This document shows positions 48,348 through 58,648 of a DNA stretch of 64,000 nt, one piece after another. The position numbers and the translations under genes were made by a program. Origin of the DNA: Actinomycetota bacterium (GTDB lineage Bacteria > Actinomycetota > Acidimicrobiia > Acidimicrobiales > Ilumatobacteraceae); NCBI GenBank assembly GCA_030645495.1, contig JAUSLV010000022.1, forward strand, positions 62,001 to 126,000. Direction: 5' to 3'. Each line of letters starts with the position of its first letter. Positions within the stretch are counted from its first letter, which is position 1. The notes under the pieces are model-generated. The model had not been told where the DNA came from and searched no databases. It saw nothing but the letters and a program-made list of their open reading frames with translations.

Positions 48348-51300
48348 CGGGTGGCGAGCCTAGTGGCCCCGGGGTGGGCTTCGTCGGTCGCCACCTGCAC
48401 CAACTCGGCGCGCCCACCGTCCACCGCCCACACCAGGCCGGGCCGCGGCGCGATCGGCATTCGCCGCGGCAGCACCACGCCCAGCAGATCGCCATCGAGT
48501 TCGCCGCCGCCGGCTGCCACCAGCCCCAGCCGGCTGCGGCGCACCACACCCGTCCAGTGGCCGTAGGCCTGGCGCAGCGCGTCGGGGCGACCGGCCGCGA
48601 TGATGCACACGTGGCCGGCCTCGGCGAGGGCCGCGAGCCGGCCACCGGGGTCGTCGACGTACTCGGCGTCGTCGACCACCAGCAACGCCGGGCGGCCCGA
48701 CTCGAGCGCGCACGCCGTGTCGACGTCGGTGAGCGGCACGTGCGCCGGCCAGCACGTGTGCCGCCGCGACGGCAGCGCCCCGATCCACCCGCCTGGGTGC
48801 AGCGCGGCCCACGCGGTGGCCAGCCGCACGATCGCGGTGGTGCGCCCGGTGCGGGCCGCGCCCACCACCAGCAGATGCTCGCCGTCGTGCACGCGCAGCA
48901 GGTGGGTGGCGCCCGTGCCGAAGCCGGTGCCCACGGCCAGCGCCGTGGTGCCCTCGTGGTGCCGGCCCGGAGCGAGCGTGGCCGCTTCGATCGTGGCCGG
49001 CACGATCTCGATCCGCGGGGCCGCCGAGTGCGCAGCGCCCGACTCGTGTGGCAGCGCTGCCATCGCGTCGGGGTGCACCAACTGGGCGGTCAGCCCGTCG
49101 CCGGCGATCACGATCCGCCCGGCACACGCCGGTGGCACGAGGTTGGCCGCCACGCCGAGCGTGGTCGCATCGTGCGGGTCGTGCAGGTGCAACACCCAGC
49201 GGTGCGGGCAACGGGCGAGGAACGCGGCAGGCACCGCTGCGGTGTGCTGCACACCGGCCACGACCGTGATGCCGCGGGTGTCGTCGCCGGCCAGCAGTGT
49301 GGTGAACGCGTCGTACTCGTCGGCCGTGTCGATGTCGTCGAGCACTCGCCGCACGATGTCGAGGCCGTCGATGAACACCACGGTGTTCGCCGTGGGCTCG
49401 GTGGAGCGGACCCGGCGCAGCAGCCTGCCCAGTCGCTCGCCCTCGTGCAGGCGCACCACCGCGCCGCAGCGTGGGTGGGTGGCCAGCGCGTCGAAGGCCG
49501 CCGAGCCGTGCGCGTCGAGCACGTACACATGGTCGGGGGTGGTGGCCAGCACGTGTGCGGCCAACGACCGCAGCGTGCTGGTGACCCCGCTGTCGGTACT
49601 GCCCGCCACCAGCAGGCTGCCGTCGCTCGGGGTCCAGCGCAGCGGCAGCACGCGCTGGCGATCCGGGTCGTCGATCAACCCCAGCGCGCCCACCGGGGTG
49701 TCCGCCGCCGACAGTTGCGTGGGAAGCGGCGGTTGCCACGGCGCCGCGGGTGGCGTGATCCCTGCCGTGCGTGCCGCGTCAGCGATGGTGCGCACCAATG
49801 TGCGCAGCGGCGAGGGCATCGTGCCCTCGGGTGCCGTGCACTGTGCCGTCTGGAACGTGAGGTGTTCGTCGGCGCCCAGGCGCAGCACGGCGCGGCCGGG
49901 CACCCGCCGCGGTAGGTGGGCCGGCGTGTCGACGCCCACCACGTCGAGCGCGTCGGCCACGTCGTGCAGCCGCAACGCGACGCGCAGGTTGGTGTTGGCC
50001 CGAACGTCGTCGCTGACCACCCCGTTCGGCCGCTGAGTGGCCAGCAGCAGGTGCACACCCAAGCTGCGCCCGCGCTGCGCGATGCCCACCAGCGCGTGCA
50101 GGAAGGTGGGGTGCTCGGCCACCAGCGCGGCGAACTCGTCGACCACCACCACCAGCCGCGGCAGCATCACGTGTGGAGCGGTGGCGCGCAACGCGGTTAG
50201 GTCGGGCGCGCCGTGGTCGCGCAGCAGGGCTTCGCGGCGGCGCAGTTCGGCGTGCAAGCTGCGCAGCGCGCGGTCCGCAAGGCGGTCGTCGAGATCGGTG
50301 ACCGTGCCCACCACGTGCGGCAGCGCCGCGCAGGCGTCGAACGTCGCGCCACCCTTGTAGTCCACCAGCACCAGGTTGAGGTGGGCCGGCGAGGCGTTGG
50401 CGGCCATCCCCACCACGAGCGTGCGCAGCAGTTCGCTCTTGCCCGCGCCGGTGGTGCCCGCGATCAGCCCGTGCGGGCCGTCGCGTACGAGATCGATGTC
50501 CACCACCCCGTCGGTCGCTCTGCCCACCAGTGCCCGCGGCGCGGGATCGCAGCCGGCGGCTGCCCACGCGCGCACGATCGCCGCGCTGTCGGGCAACGCG
50601 CCGTCGTAGACGTCGCGCAGCGCGAGCGCGCGCGGCATGCCGGTGGCCACGCTCAGCGGGTCTTCAGGATCCACCAGGCCACGTTGCGCCGCGGCGCAGC
50701 GGAACGTCGCCTGCTCGCCCATCCCGGCGATCCGCACGGCGATGGGCGGGCACGCCGAACGCGTGTCGGCCAGCCATGCGGCCGCCGGCCCGACGGCAGT
50801 GAGCAGCGCGCTGGTGCACAGGTGCGGCACGGTCGCTCCCGCGGGCAGCAACACCAGGAGGGCGTGCTGCGCCGGATCGGCCAGCAGGCGACGCAGCGGC
50901 GACGTGCGGGTGGCGATCGCGCCGGGCTCGTCGGTCACCACCACGATGTTCGCGGGGTGCCCTTCCAACTCGGCGAGCACCGCCGCCAGCCCGGCCTCGT
51001 CGGTGATCGCCGCCGAGCCGTCGGGCAGCGCCAGGTGGGGCAGATCACTCAGGTGGGTCCAGCGCTGGGCCTGGTCGGTGACGATCACCACGCGCACGTC
51101 GGCCGGCCCGCACGACACCGTCAGCTGGGTGAGCAGCGCACGGGCCACCGCCGGTGCCTGCCGGCCACTGAGTGCCAACCGGCAGCCCGGCCCCAGGTCG
51201 GCCGGCACGGCCACACCCACCACCAGCTCGCCGGGCGCGCCCGGCAGTCGCACGTCGCCCAGGCCGAGCGCGGCCAGCCACGCGTCGCCGTGGGCCGGGC

Positions 51301-52081
51301 CCCGCGCCCACAGCTCGTGGGTGCGCGCCGTGGCCGTCGCCATCGCGGTCACCACCGTGGGCACGAGCACGGTGTGGTGACGGTGGAATGCCTGGCGGGT
51401 GCGGTCGTGCTCGGCCTGGGCCGCGCGGCACTCGTCGGCGTACGTGGCCTTCGCTCGTCGCCGCCGGCGACGCAGTGCCACCCGTTGGCTGCCCCACGTG
51501 GCGGCGGTGACGACCGCGCCCAGCGCACCGAACACCAGGAACGTCGGCTGGCGCATGACCGTGGCCAGCACACCGGCACCCACCAGCCCGACCAGGGCCG
51601 GGATCAGCCCGCCGACGCGCTCGTCGTCGGCGGGTGGCGCGGTGGGTTCGTGGCGCGTGATGGGCTGCCACTGCGGAACGGCGCGTGCCGCGCGCACCAG
51701 GGTGCCGCCGTTGGTGTGCGCCGGTGCCGCGACGGCGAGGTGAGGGTTGCGCTGCAGCTGCAGCAGGCTGTCGCCCACCTCCAGCCAGGCGTCGGCGGCG
51801 ACGACCGCGGCCATCGCGAGCGGCGCGCCGTTCAGCCGCATTGGTTGGCGGCCGGCGAGCTGCGTGATCGTGAGGGTGCCGTCGGCGTGCACGTGCAGCA
51901 GCGCGTGGTGGGGTTGCAGTGCGGGGTCGTCGGCGCGCACCGGTGCAGCGGTGGCGCGGCCGAGCAGGTGTTGGCCCGGGCCGAGCAGGCAGCAGCTGCC
52001 GGCGTCGGGGCCGGCGTGCCACGTGGCGCGCCAGGTGGGGCCGGGGGTGTGTGGGGTGGTGGGGAGGTCGCAGGTGTCCAT
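48344..52081 (-). CDS. EssC/EccC-like FtsK-SpoIIIE ATPase with an N-terminal FHA domain
   Basis: A protein of 1245 residues with type VII secretion ATPase architecture. An FHA-like domain (about 25-115, HLLGRATAAPVRADDPAL, PHHALLHVH) precedes two membrane segments (about 155-205) and three FtsK-type ATPase domains. The first is intact: Walker A AGTTGAGKSELLRTLV, then VLVDYKGGATFDACAALPHV, and Walker B LVVVVDEFAALV. The second (AGSTDSGVTSTLRSL) lacks the Walker Lys, and the third (VGAARTGRTTAIVRL) has Arg in its place. FHA before the spans recalls Firmicute EssC. No WXG100 gene is in the window. The start at 52081 is the most likely; the frame is open further upstream. Confidence 0.82.
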   Translation of the reverse strand: MDTCDLPTTPHTPGPTWRATWHAGPDAGSCCLLGPGQHLLGRATAAPVRADDPALQPHHALLHVHADGTLTITQLAGRQPMRLNGAPLAMAAVVAADAWLEVGDSLLQLQRNPHLAVAAPAHTNGGTLVRAARAVPQWQPITRHEPTAPPADDERVGGLIPALVGLVGAGVLATVMRQPTFLVFGALGAVVTAATWGSQRVALRRRRRRAKATYADECRAAQAEHDRTRQAFHRHHTVLVPTVVTAMATATARTHELWARGPAHGDAWLAALGLGDVRLPGAPGELVVGVAVPADLGPGCRLALSGRQAPAVARALLTQLTVSCGPADVRVVIVTDQAQRWTHLSDLPHLALPDGSAAITDEAGLAAVLAELEGHPANIVVVTDEPGAIATRTSPLRRLLADPAQHALLVLLPAGATVPHLCTSALLTAVGPAAAWLADTRSACPPIAVRIAGMGEQATFRCAAAQRGLVDPEDPLSVATGMPRALALRDVYDGALPDSAAIVRAWAAAGCDPAPRALVGRATDGVVDIDLVRDGPHGLIAGTTGAGKSELLRTLVVGMAANASPAHLNLVLVDYKGGATFDACAALPHVVGTVTDLDDRLADRALRSLHAELRRREALLRDHGAPDLTALRATAPHVMLPRLVVVVDEFAALVAEHPTFLHALVGIAQRGRSLGVHLLLATQRPNGVVSDDVRANTNLRVALRLHDVADALDVVGVDTPAHLPRRVPGRAVLRLGADEHLTFQTAQCTAPEGTMPSPLRTLVRTIADAARTAGITPPAAPWQPPLPTQLSAADTPVGALGLIDDPDRQRVLPLRWTPSDGSLLVAGSTDSGVTSTLRSLAAHVLATTPDHVYVLDAHGSAAFDALATHPRCGAVVRLHEGERLGRLLRRVRSTEPTANTVVFIDGLDIVRRVLDDIDTADEYDAFTTLLAGDDTRGITVVAGVQHTAAVPAAFLARCPHRWVLHLHDPHDATTLGVAANLVPPACAGRIVIAGDGLTAQLVHPDAMAALPHESGAAHSAAPRIEIVPATIEAATLAPGRHHEGTTALAVGTGFGTGATHLLRVHDGEHLLVVGAARTGRTTAIVRLATAWAALHPGGWIGALPSRRHTCWPAHVPLTDVDTACALESGRPALLVVDDAEYVDDPGGRLAALAEAGHVCIIAAGRPDALRQAYGHWTGVVRRSRLGLVAAGGGELDGDLLGVVLPRRMPIAPRPGLVWAVDGGRAELVQVATDEAHPGATRLATR
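48357..48362 (-). promoter_or_regulatory. -10 box TAGGCT inside the end of the FtsK-like gene
   Basis: It ends 9 bases before the lipoprotein ATG at 48347, so the lipoprotein and ABC genes may also be transcribed alone. Confidence 0.45.
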
Positions 52082-52150
52082 CACCCGTACTGGGTACGGC
52101 GAGGGCCCGGTTCCGGCAGGAATCGTGCGGAGAATTCCTTCGTTCGGCGC

Positions 52151-52192
52151 GGTGAGCCTGCCGGTGAGGCGAGCGGTGAGCCTTGCGGTGAG
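52151..52192. repeat. GGTGAG repeated four times at a 12-bp period
   Basis: GGTGAG occurs at 52151, 52163, 52175 and 52187, exactly 12 bases apart, in the 133-bp gap between the FtsK-like and LuxR-type genes. It could be an operator array, or, if the FtsK-like gene starts upstream, a coding repeat of LTAR units. Confidence 0.5.
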
Positions 52193-52214
52193 TGGCCGCG
52201 CGGACCATGCCGGC

Positions 52215-52970
52215 ATGACCACGCAACTTCCCCACCCCGTCACCCTGCCCACCACGTCGCGCGGCTGCCCCCTGGCCGTGCGGCTCGAGCGCGAGTGGCG
52301 TGCACTCGCCACCCGCTCGGCGGTGGTGCAACGAGCCCGCACGTGGGGGCTCGGTGTGCCCGTCTCCTCGCTCGACGATGTGCTGGTGGCCACCGGCTTT
52401 CGGCCCGAGGCCCACGTCGTCGCCGCGTGTGCGACCGTCGAGCACAACGAGGTGGTGGCTCGCCTGCTGCTGGCCGCCCGCGCCGATCCCCTCGCGGCGC
52501 GGGTGGTGCTGCAGCGGTTGCTGCCCGGCCTGGTGGCCGCAGCCCGCCGGTGGGAGCGCCGCCACGATGCTGCCACCGACGCGTTCGACGAGGTGGTGGC
52601 CGCGGCCTGGGCGGTGGCCCGCGAGTTCCCGCTCGAACGGCGGCCGCAGCACCTGGTGGCCAACCTGTTGCGCGACGCGGAATACCACGCCTTCGTTCGT
52701 GCGCGGCGTCGCCGGTTGGTGGTCGAGCCGGCGTCGCCCGGGCGGCTCGATCACGCCGTCGAGTCGCCTCCGCTCGACGCGCTGGCCGAACTCACCGAGG
52801 TGGTGGCCTGCACCCCATCGCTCACGGCGCACGATCGTCGCTTGCTGGGGCTGTTGCTCAGCGGGCGCTCCACACTGCAGGTGGCCGCCGCGCTGCAGGT
52901 CAGCGAACGCACGGTGCGCGCGCACCGCGACTCGATGGTGAGCCGCCTGCGCCAGGCCGTCGCTGCCTGA
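52215..52970 (+). CDS. LuxR-type HTH regulator
   Basis: A protein of 251 residues. The N-terminal 175 are helical and without a recognised domain (GCPLAVRLEREWRALATRSA, DDVLVATGFRPEAHVVAACA). The C-terminus carries a sigma-4/LuxR-like helix-turn-helix (LTAHDRRLLGLLLSGRSTLQ, VAAALQVSERTVRAHRDSMV). The middle (LLPGLVAAARRWERR, FDEVVAAAWAVAREFPLE) somewhat resembles sigma region 2, so a sigma-like origin is possible. It is divergent from the FtsK-like gene and may control it. Confidence 0.68.
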   Translation: MTTQLPHPVTLPTTSRGCPLAVRLEREWRALATRSAVVQRARTWGLGVPVSSLDDVLVATGFRPEAHVVAACATVEHNEVVARLLLAARADPLAARVVLQRLLPGLVAAARRWERRHDAATDAFDEVVAAAWAVAREFPLERRPQHLVANLLRDAEYHAFVRARRRRLVVEPASPGRLDHAVESPPLDALAELTEVVACTPSLTAHDRRLLGLLLSGRSTLQVAAALQVSERTVRAHRDSMVSRLRQAVAA

Positions 52971-52988
52971 CGTCGGGGCTGGTGCCCG

Positions 52989-55207
<2,219 letters not shown>

Positions 55208-55211
<4 letters not shown>

Positions 55212-55339
55212 GGCATGTCCATGTCGTGCACGGGCGCCGGGTCGTCGCCGCCGGTGGCGCTGCCGAGCGCGTACGCGCCACCGAACGCGCTGGCGAGTAC
55301 CAGCGCGAACACGGCAAGACGGAGGGCGACGCGGTGCAT
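55208..55339 (-). CDS. 43-residue exported or membrane peptide of the copper operon
   Basis: A short gene between copZ and copA. The peptide MHRVALRLAVFALVLASAFG and on is one hydrophobic segment after a basic start, then GDDPAPVHDMDMP. The tail has His and Met (VHDMDMP) that could bind Cu(I) outside the membrane. Its stop overlaps the copA start (ATGA), and it begins 8 bases after copZ, so it is translationally part of the operon. Similar small proteins next to heavy-metal ATPases occur in actinobacteria. Confidence 0.65.
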
Positions 55340-55347
55340 GATCCGGC

Positions 55348-55551
55348 TCAGCCGACGACTTCGAAGCCGGCTTCGTCGATCGCGGCGACGATCGCGGTGC
55401 TGTCGAGTGCATCACCGGTGACGGTGACGATCTTGGTGCCGAGGTCGACGCCGACAGAGGCGACGCCGCTGACCTTGGTGACTTCGCCTTTGACCGCTGC
55501 TTCGCAGTGGCCGCAGGTCATGCCCGGTACGTGGAAGGTGAGTTCGCTCAT
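55348..55551 (-). CDS. copZ: Copper chaperone CopZ
   Basis: A protein of 67 residues that is a single HMA domain: MSELTFHVPGMTCGHCEAAV with the Cu(I)-binding MTCGHC, and a beta-alpha-beta-beta-alpha-beta pattern ending in IVAAIDEAGFEVVG. It should hand copper to CopA or CsoR. An in-frame ATG at 55566 (MKEHT) overlaps the csoR stop and is an equally possible start by coupling. Confidence 0.93.
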   Translation of the reverse strand: MSELTFHVPGMTCGHCEAAVKGEVTKVSGVASVGVDLGTKIVTVTGDALDSTAIVAAIDEAGFEVVG

Positions 55552-55562
55552 GGTGTGCTCTT

Positions 55563-55856
55563 TCATGCTCGTAGCAGTCGTTCGACTGCCTTGGTTGCTT
55601 CGTGGACGAGTTCGGTGGTGCGCGCTTCTTGGCCACCCGCGGCGGCGCCGGCGACGCAGTGCCCGAGGTGACCCTCCAGCAGTTGCAGCCCGACGCCCTG
55701 GAGCGCCTTGGTGGTGGCGGCCACCTGGGTGAGCACGTCGATGCAGTACGTCTCGTTCTCCACCAGACGCTGCAGGCCGCGTACCTGGCCTTCGATGCGC
55801 CGCAGACGAGCCAACAACTGCTGCTTGTCGTCCGAGTACCCAGGTGTTCCGTGCAC
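55563..55856 (-). CDS. csoR: Copper-sensing repressor CsoR
   Basis: A protein of 97 residues of the CsoR/RcnR all-helical repressor family: DDKQQLLARLRRIEGQVRGL, NETYCIDVLTQVAATTKALQ, LLEGHLGHCV. The Cu(I) ligands Cys, His, Cys show the exact spacing (25 and 4 residues) of mycobacterial CsoR. The GTG at 55856 is chosen because a TATGGT -10 box ends 7 bases upstream and a TTGCCA -35 lies 17 bases further; the ATG at 55868 sits inside the -10 box. The operator lies between the two boxes. Confidence 0.93.
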   Translation of the reverse strand: MHGTPGYSDDKQQLLARLRRIEGQVRGLQRLVENETYCIDVLTQVAATTKALQGVGLQLLEGHLGHCVAGAAAGGQEARTTELVHEATKAVERLLRA

Positions 55857-55863
55857 GGTGGAC

Positions 55864-55892
55864 ACCATACCCCCAGGGGGTACCGTTGGCAA
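55864..55892 (-). promoter_or_regulatory. csoR promoter: -35 TTGCCA, 17-bp spacer, -10 TATGGT
   Basis: The -35 box is at 55887-55892 and the -10 box at 55864-55869. The 17-bp spacer is optimal, and the -10 ends 7 bases before the GTG at 55856, giving a leaderless transcript. Confidence 0.65.
55868..55882 (-). promoter_or_regulatory. CsoR operator palindrome
   Basis: TACCCCC-A-GGGGGTA on the plus strand, a perfect 7+1+7 palindrome of the G/C-tract type bound by CsoR proteins. It fills most of the spacer between the -35 and -10 boxes, so binding of apo-CsoR would exclude RNA polymerase. Confidence 0.8.
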
Positions 55893-55912
55893 ACCCCGTT
55901 GGTCGCGATGGG

Positions 55913-56722
55913 TCAGGGTCGCTGGGTGAAGGTGGGCGGTCGCTTGGCCAGGAACGCGGCGATGCCTTCCTGCGCGTCGGGGGTGAGTGCCGACGTAGCC
56001 ATCAGCTCGATCGCCAGCGCATACGCGGCCGACTGGTCGAGGCCCACCTGGGCGTAGAAGCCGCGCTTGCCGGCGGCCTTGCTGAACGCGCTGCCGCGGG
56101 TGGCCCGACGCAGCAGGTCGGCGGTGAACGCGTGCAGCTCGGCGTCGGGCACGGCGTGGTTGATCAGGCCCCATTCGGCCGCGGTGGCGGCGGTGATCGG
56201 GTCGCCGGTGAGCGCCATCTCCAGCGCCCGCTTGCGGCCCACGTTGCGGGCCACTGCCACGAGTGGGGTGTGGCAGAACAGCCCACCCTTGCCGCCGGGC
56301 AGTGCGAAGCCGGCGCTCTCTGCGGCGACTGCCAGATCGCAGGTGGCCACCAGCTGGCAGCCGGCGGCGGTGGCCAGCGCGTGCACGCGGGCGATCACCA
56401 CCTGCGGGATGGCTTGCACCGTGTCCATCATCTCGGTGCACACCGCGAACAGGTGGCGCACGTCGGGCAGGCTCGCGCCGGCCATGTCGGCGAAGTTGTG
56501 CCCGGCGGAGAACACCGGCCCGTTGGCCGCCAGGATCACGCCGGTCGCCTCGGTGGTGCCCACGTCGCGCAGCGCCTGCGTGAGTTCCATCATCACGTCG
56601 AGCGCGAGCGCGTTGCGCTTCTCCGGCCGGTCGAGCGTGATGGTGGTGGTGGGCCCATCGGCCTCCACGAGCAGGTGCTGGTACGTCACCTGCGCAGTCT
56701 CGCGCTGCGCTGCTGCCCGCAT
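55913..56722 (-). CDS. Enoyl-CoA hydratase/isomerase family protein
   Basis: A protein of 269 residues of the crotonase fold. TTITLDRPEKRNALALDVMM opens it; the oxyanion hole is built by AGHNFADM and HALATAAGCQLVATCDLAVA. The region FALPGGKGGLFCHTPLVAVA lies where catalytic Glu residues sit in classical hydratases; one of them is absent, so the reaction may differ, as in ECHDC-type members. GTG at 56689 (VTYQHLL) is an alternative start. It stands apart from other beta-oxidation genes. Confidence 0.88.
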   Translation of the reverse strand: MRAAAQRETAQVTYQHLLVEADGPTTTITLDRPEKRNALALDVMMELTQALRDVGTTEATGVILAANGPVFSAGHNFADMAGASLPDVRHLFAVCTEMMDTVQAIPQVVIARVHALATAAGCQLVATCDLAVAAESAGFALPGGKGGLFCHTPLVAVARNVGRKRALEMALTGDPITAATAAEWGLINHAVPDAELHAFTADLLRRATRGSAFSKAAGKRGFYAQVGLDQSAAYALAIELMATSALTPDAQEGIAAFLAKRPPTFTQRP

Positions 56723-56737
56723 CGACCGCTGGTGCAG

Positions 56738-56809
56738 TGCCCCCCCAGGGGCTCGAACCCTGAACCAATGGATTAAAAGTCCACTGCTCTACCATTGAGC
56801 TAGAGGGGC
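56738..56809 (-). tRNA. lysT: tRNA-Lys (TTT)
   Basis: A 72-nt cloverleaf on the minus strand: acceptor GCCCCTC/GGGGGGC (with one G-T pair), D arm GCTC/GAGC, anticodon stem GTGGA/TCCAT with loop CTTTTAA (anticodon TTT), T arm CAGGG-TTCGAGC-CCCTG and discriminator A. Confidence 0.96.
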
Positions 56810-56823
56810 GTTGGTGCCTCCGC

Positions 56824-56829
56824 AGGCTA
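56824..56829 (-). promoter_or_regulatory. -10 box TAGCCT of tRNA-Lys
   Basis: It ends 14 bases before the tRNA, the same hexamer and spacing as for tRNA-Ile. Confidence 0.55.
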
Positions 56830-56930
56830 CTTGCCGAACCCGCTGGTGGAACCGGTCGCTTCGCACCGCTGCCCACCTCCCCTCGCCGGCGGGGCATCCC
56901 ACCCGAGTCCTGGCCGAGGTGCCGCACCGC

Positions 56931-56936
56931 TACGTT
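56931..56936 (+). promoter_or_regulatory. -10 box TACGTT of a leaderless gene
   Basis: It ends 6 bases before the ATG at 56943. Confidence 0.5.
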
Positions 56937-56942
56937 GAGGGG

Positions 56943-57386
56943 ATGAGTGCATCGAAGGGGCGGACTGCGAGCGGGAACCTCGGCAGGGCCATTGCGGCCG
57001 CCACGGCGCTCGTCGGATTGCTCAGCAACCCCGAGGTGCAGCGTGTGCTCTCCGCGGCATCCGGCCAGACCAAGAAGTGGGCCGCGCAGGTCAAGCAGCG
57101 CATGGCCTCCGAACGTTTCCCCGGTGCCCGCGCCCGCTCACTCGTCACGCCGAAACACGATCCGGCTGCCTTGCTCCGCCGGCTCGATGCGCTGGCTGCT
57201 GCGGCCGCCGACATCGCACCGCTGAATGCGGCCGTCGCCGATGAGGTGTTGCGTCAAGAGCGCGAGCTGCGGGCGAAGGTGACGGCTGCCCGTCGCCTGC
57301 CGGCGGAGCTGCGCAAGCCGAAGCTCAAGGACCTGGCGGCAGTCGTCGCCGCGCTCGAGCAGCAACTCGCCACTGCACTCGGTTGA
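56943..57386 (+). CDS. Hypothetical helical protein
   Basis: A protein of 147 residues, no family recognised. It is basic and strongly helical: RAIAAATALVGLLSNPEVQR near the N-terminus is amphipathic rather than a clear membrane span, LRRLDALAAAAADIAPLNAA and EVLRQERELRAKVTAARRLP look like coiled coil, and a final LKDLAAVVAALEQQLATALG helix closes it. It may bind nucleic acid or a membrane surface. It is convergent with the NlpC/P60 gene; a -10 box supports the start. Confidence 0.65.
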   Translation: MSASKGRTASGNLGRAIAAATALVGLLSNPEVQRVLSAASGQTKKWAAQVKQRMASERFPGARARSLVTPKHDPAALLRRLDALAAAAADIAPLNAAVADEVLRQERELRAKVTAARRLPAELRKPKLKDLAAVVAALEQQLATALG

Positions 57387-57427
57387 CCGCGCCGGATCAG
57401 CCGACGGCCGTGTCCTCAACCGACGCC

Positions 57428-58579
57428 TCAACCCGGGCGAGCGACGCCGACCACCTTGTTCCAGCGCACGGTGGTGACGTTGACCACGCTGCCCGTGTTC
57501 GGGGCGTGCACCATCTGGCCATTGCCGATGTACAGGCCCACGTGGCTGATCGGTGAGTAGTAGAAGATCAGGTCGCCCGGCTGCGCGTTGGAGATGTCCA
57601 CGTGCGGCAGCGACGAGAACTGCAAGCGGCTGACGTGCGGCATGCCCACGCCGGCTTGCGCCCACGCCCAGGCAGTGAGGCCCGAGCAGTCGAACGATTC
57701 GCCGGGTGATGACGTGGCGAACTTGTAGGGCACGCCCAGTTGGCCGAGCGCGGCGTTGATCGCGATCGCGGCCTTGCCCGACGCGGAACTGTTGCTACTG
57801 GGTGCCACCGCTTGGCTGGGTGCGGAACTGCCACCGGTGGCGGTCGCCTTGCTCGTGGACGAGTTGCTGCTCTGCGCGCCACCACGCGGCGCGGCGGCCG
57901 TCTTCTTCGCCGCGGCCTTGGCCACCTTCGCCCGTTGCACCACCTCGGCAGCAGCACGACGCTCCTGTTCGGCCTGCAGCTTGGCCTCACCCAGGTCGCG
58001 CTTGGCCTGGGCGTACTTCTTGGTGTACTCGGCTTCCAGCTTGGTGTAGTCGGCGCGGGCGCTGTCCAGCGTGTCCATCAGCGCGGCGGCTTCGTCGGTC
58101 TTGCGCTGCATCGCTCGCTGTTCGGCCGCCAGCCGATCGGCCACCTGCTGCATGTTGTCGAGGTCGGTCTGGCCGATGTCGATGGCGGCGAGCGCCAAGG
58201 CGTCCATCTGCTGGCCAGTGCTGTACGAGCTGACGTCGGTGAACACCGGGCTCAGCTCGATGCGGTCGCCCGAGGTGAAGCGATCGACCGCGATCTGCGT
58301 GAGTACCTGCTCCACCTTGCCCAGCTCGCTGCCGAGCGCATCGATCTTCACCTGCGCCTCGTCGATCTCCACCGCCAGCTGCGCGCGCCGGTGCTCGGCC
58401 ATGCCGTAGTCCTCGTCGAGCTGGCCCATCCGATTCTGCAGATCGTCCAGCTGGTCGAGCACCGTGTCGACCTTGTTCTGCGCCTGGTCGACGCCGTCGG
58501 CCGAGACCACCTGGGGTGCCGCCAGCACCGTCATGAACATGGCGCAGGCGAGCAGTGTGGATCGTCGACGACCGGGCAT
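57428..58579 (-). CDS. Exported NlpC/P60 peptidoglycan hydrolase (RipA-like)
   Basis: A protein of 383 residues. The signal peptide STLLACAMFMTVLAAPQVVS is followed by a long coiled coil (about 30-215), a Ser/Ala/Thr-rich linker, and a C-terminal NlpC/P60 domain with catalytic Cys in GESFDCSGLTAWAWAQAG, His in YSPISHVGLYIG and the third residue at MVHAPNTG. It should cut D-Glu/mDAP stem-peptide bonds during cell separation. The start at MPGRRR is fixed by a TACGGT box 8 bases upstream; an MtrA-like direct repeat lies just behind. Confidence 0.92.
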   Translation of the reverse strand: MPGRRRSTLLACAMFMTVLAAPQVVSADGVDQAQNKVDTVLDQLDDLQNRMGQLDEDYGMAEHRRAQLAVEIDEAQVKIDALGSELGKVEQVLTQIAVDRFTSGDRIELSPVFTDVSSYSTGQQMDALALAAIDIGQTDLDNMQQVADRLAAEQRAMQRKTDEAAALMDTLDSARADYTKLEAEYTKKYAQAKRDLGEAKLQAEQERRAAAEVVQRAKVAKAAAKKTAAAPRGGAQSSNSSTSKATATGGSSAPSQAVAPSSNSSASGKAAIAINAALGQLGVPYKFATSSPGESFDCSGLTAWAWAQAGVGMPHVSRLQFSSLPHVDISNAQPGDLIFYYSPISHVGLYIGNGQMVHAPNTGSVVNVTTVRWNKVVGVARPG

Positions 58580-58587
58580 GGGGTCGG

Positions 58588-58593
58588 ACCGTA
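58588..58593 (-). promoter_or_regulatory. -10 box TACGGT of the NlpC/P60 gene
   Basis: It ends 8 bases before the ATG at 58579 in a leaderless position. Confidence 0.6.
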
Positions 58594-58598
58594 GCAAA

Positions 58599-58615
58599 TA
58601 TTACGGTTCGGTTAC
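58599..58615 (-). promoter_or_regulatory. MtrA-like direct repeat
   Basis: Read on the minus strand, GTAACC-GAACC-GTAATA fits the two-half-site GTAACC-N5-GTAACC pattern reported for the response regulator MtrA, which controls NlpC/P60 and Rpf genes. It begins 5 bases upstream of the -10 box and covers the -35 region. Confidence 0.55.
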
Positions 58616-58648
58616 GGTCAGCGTGACGCCTGACCGCGCGCCCGAGGC

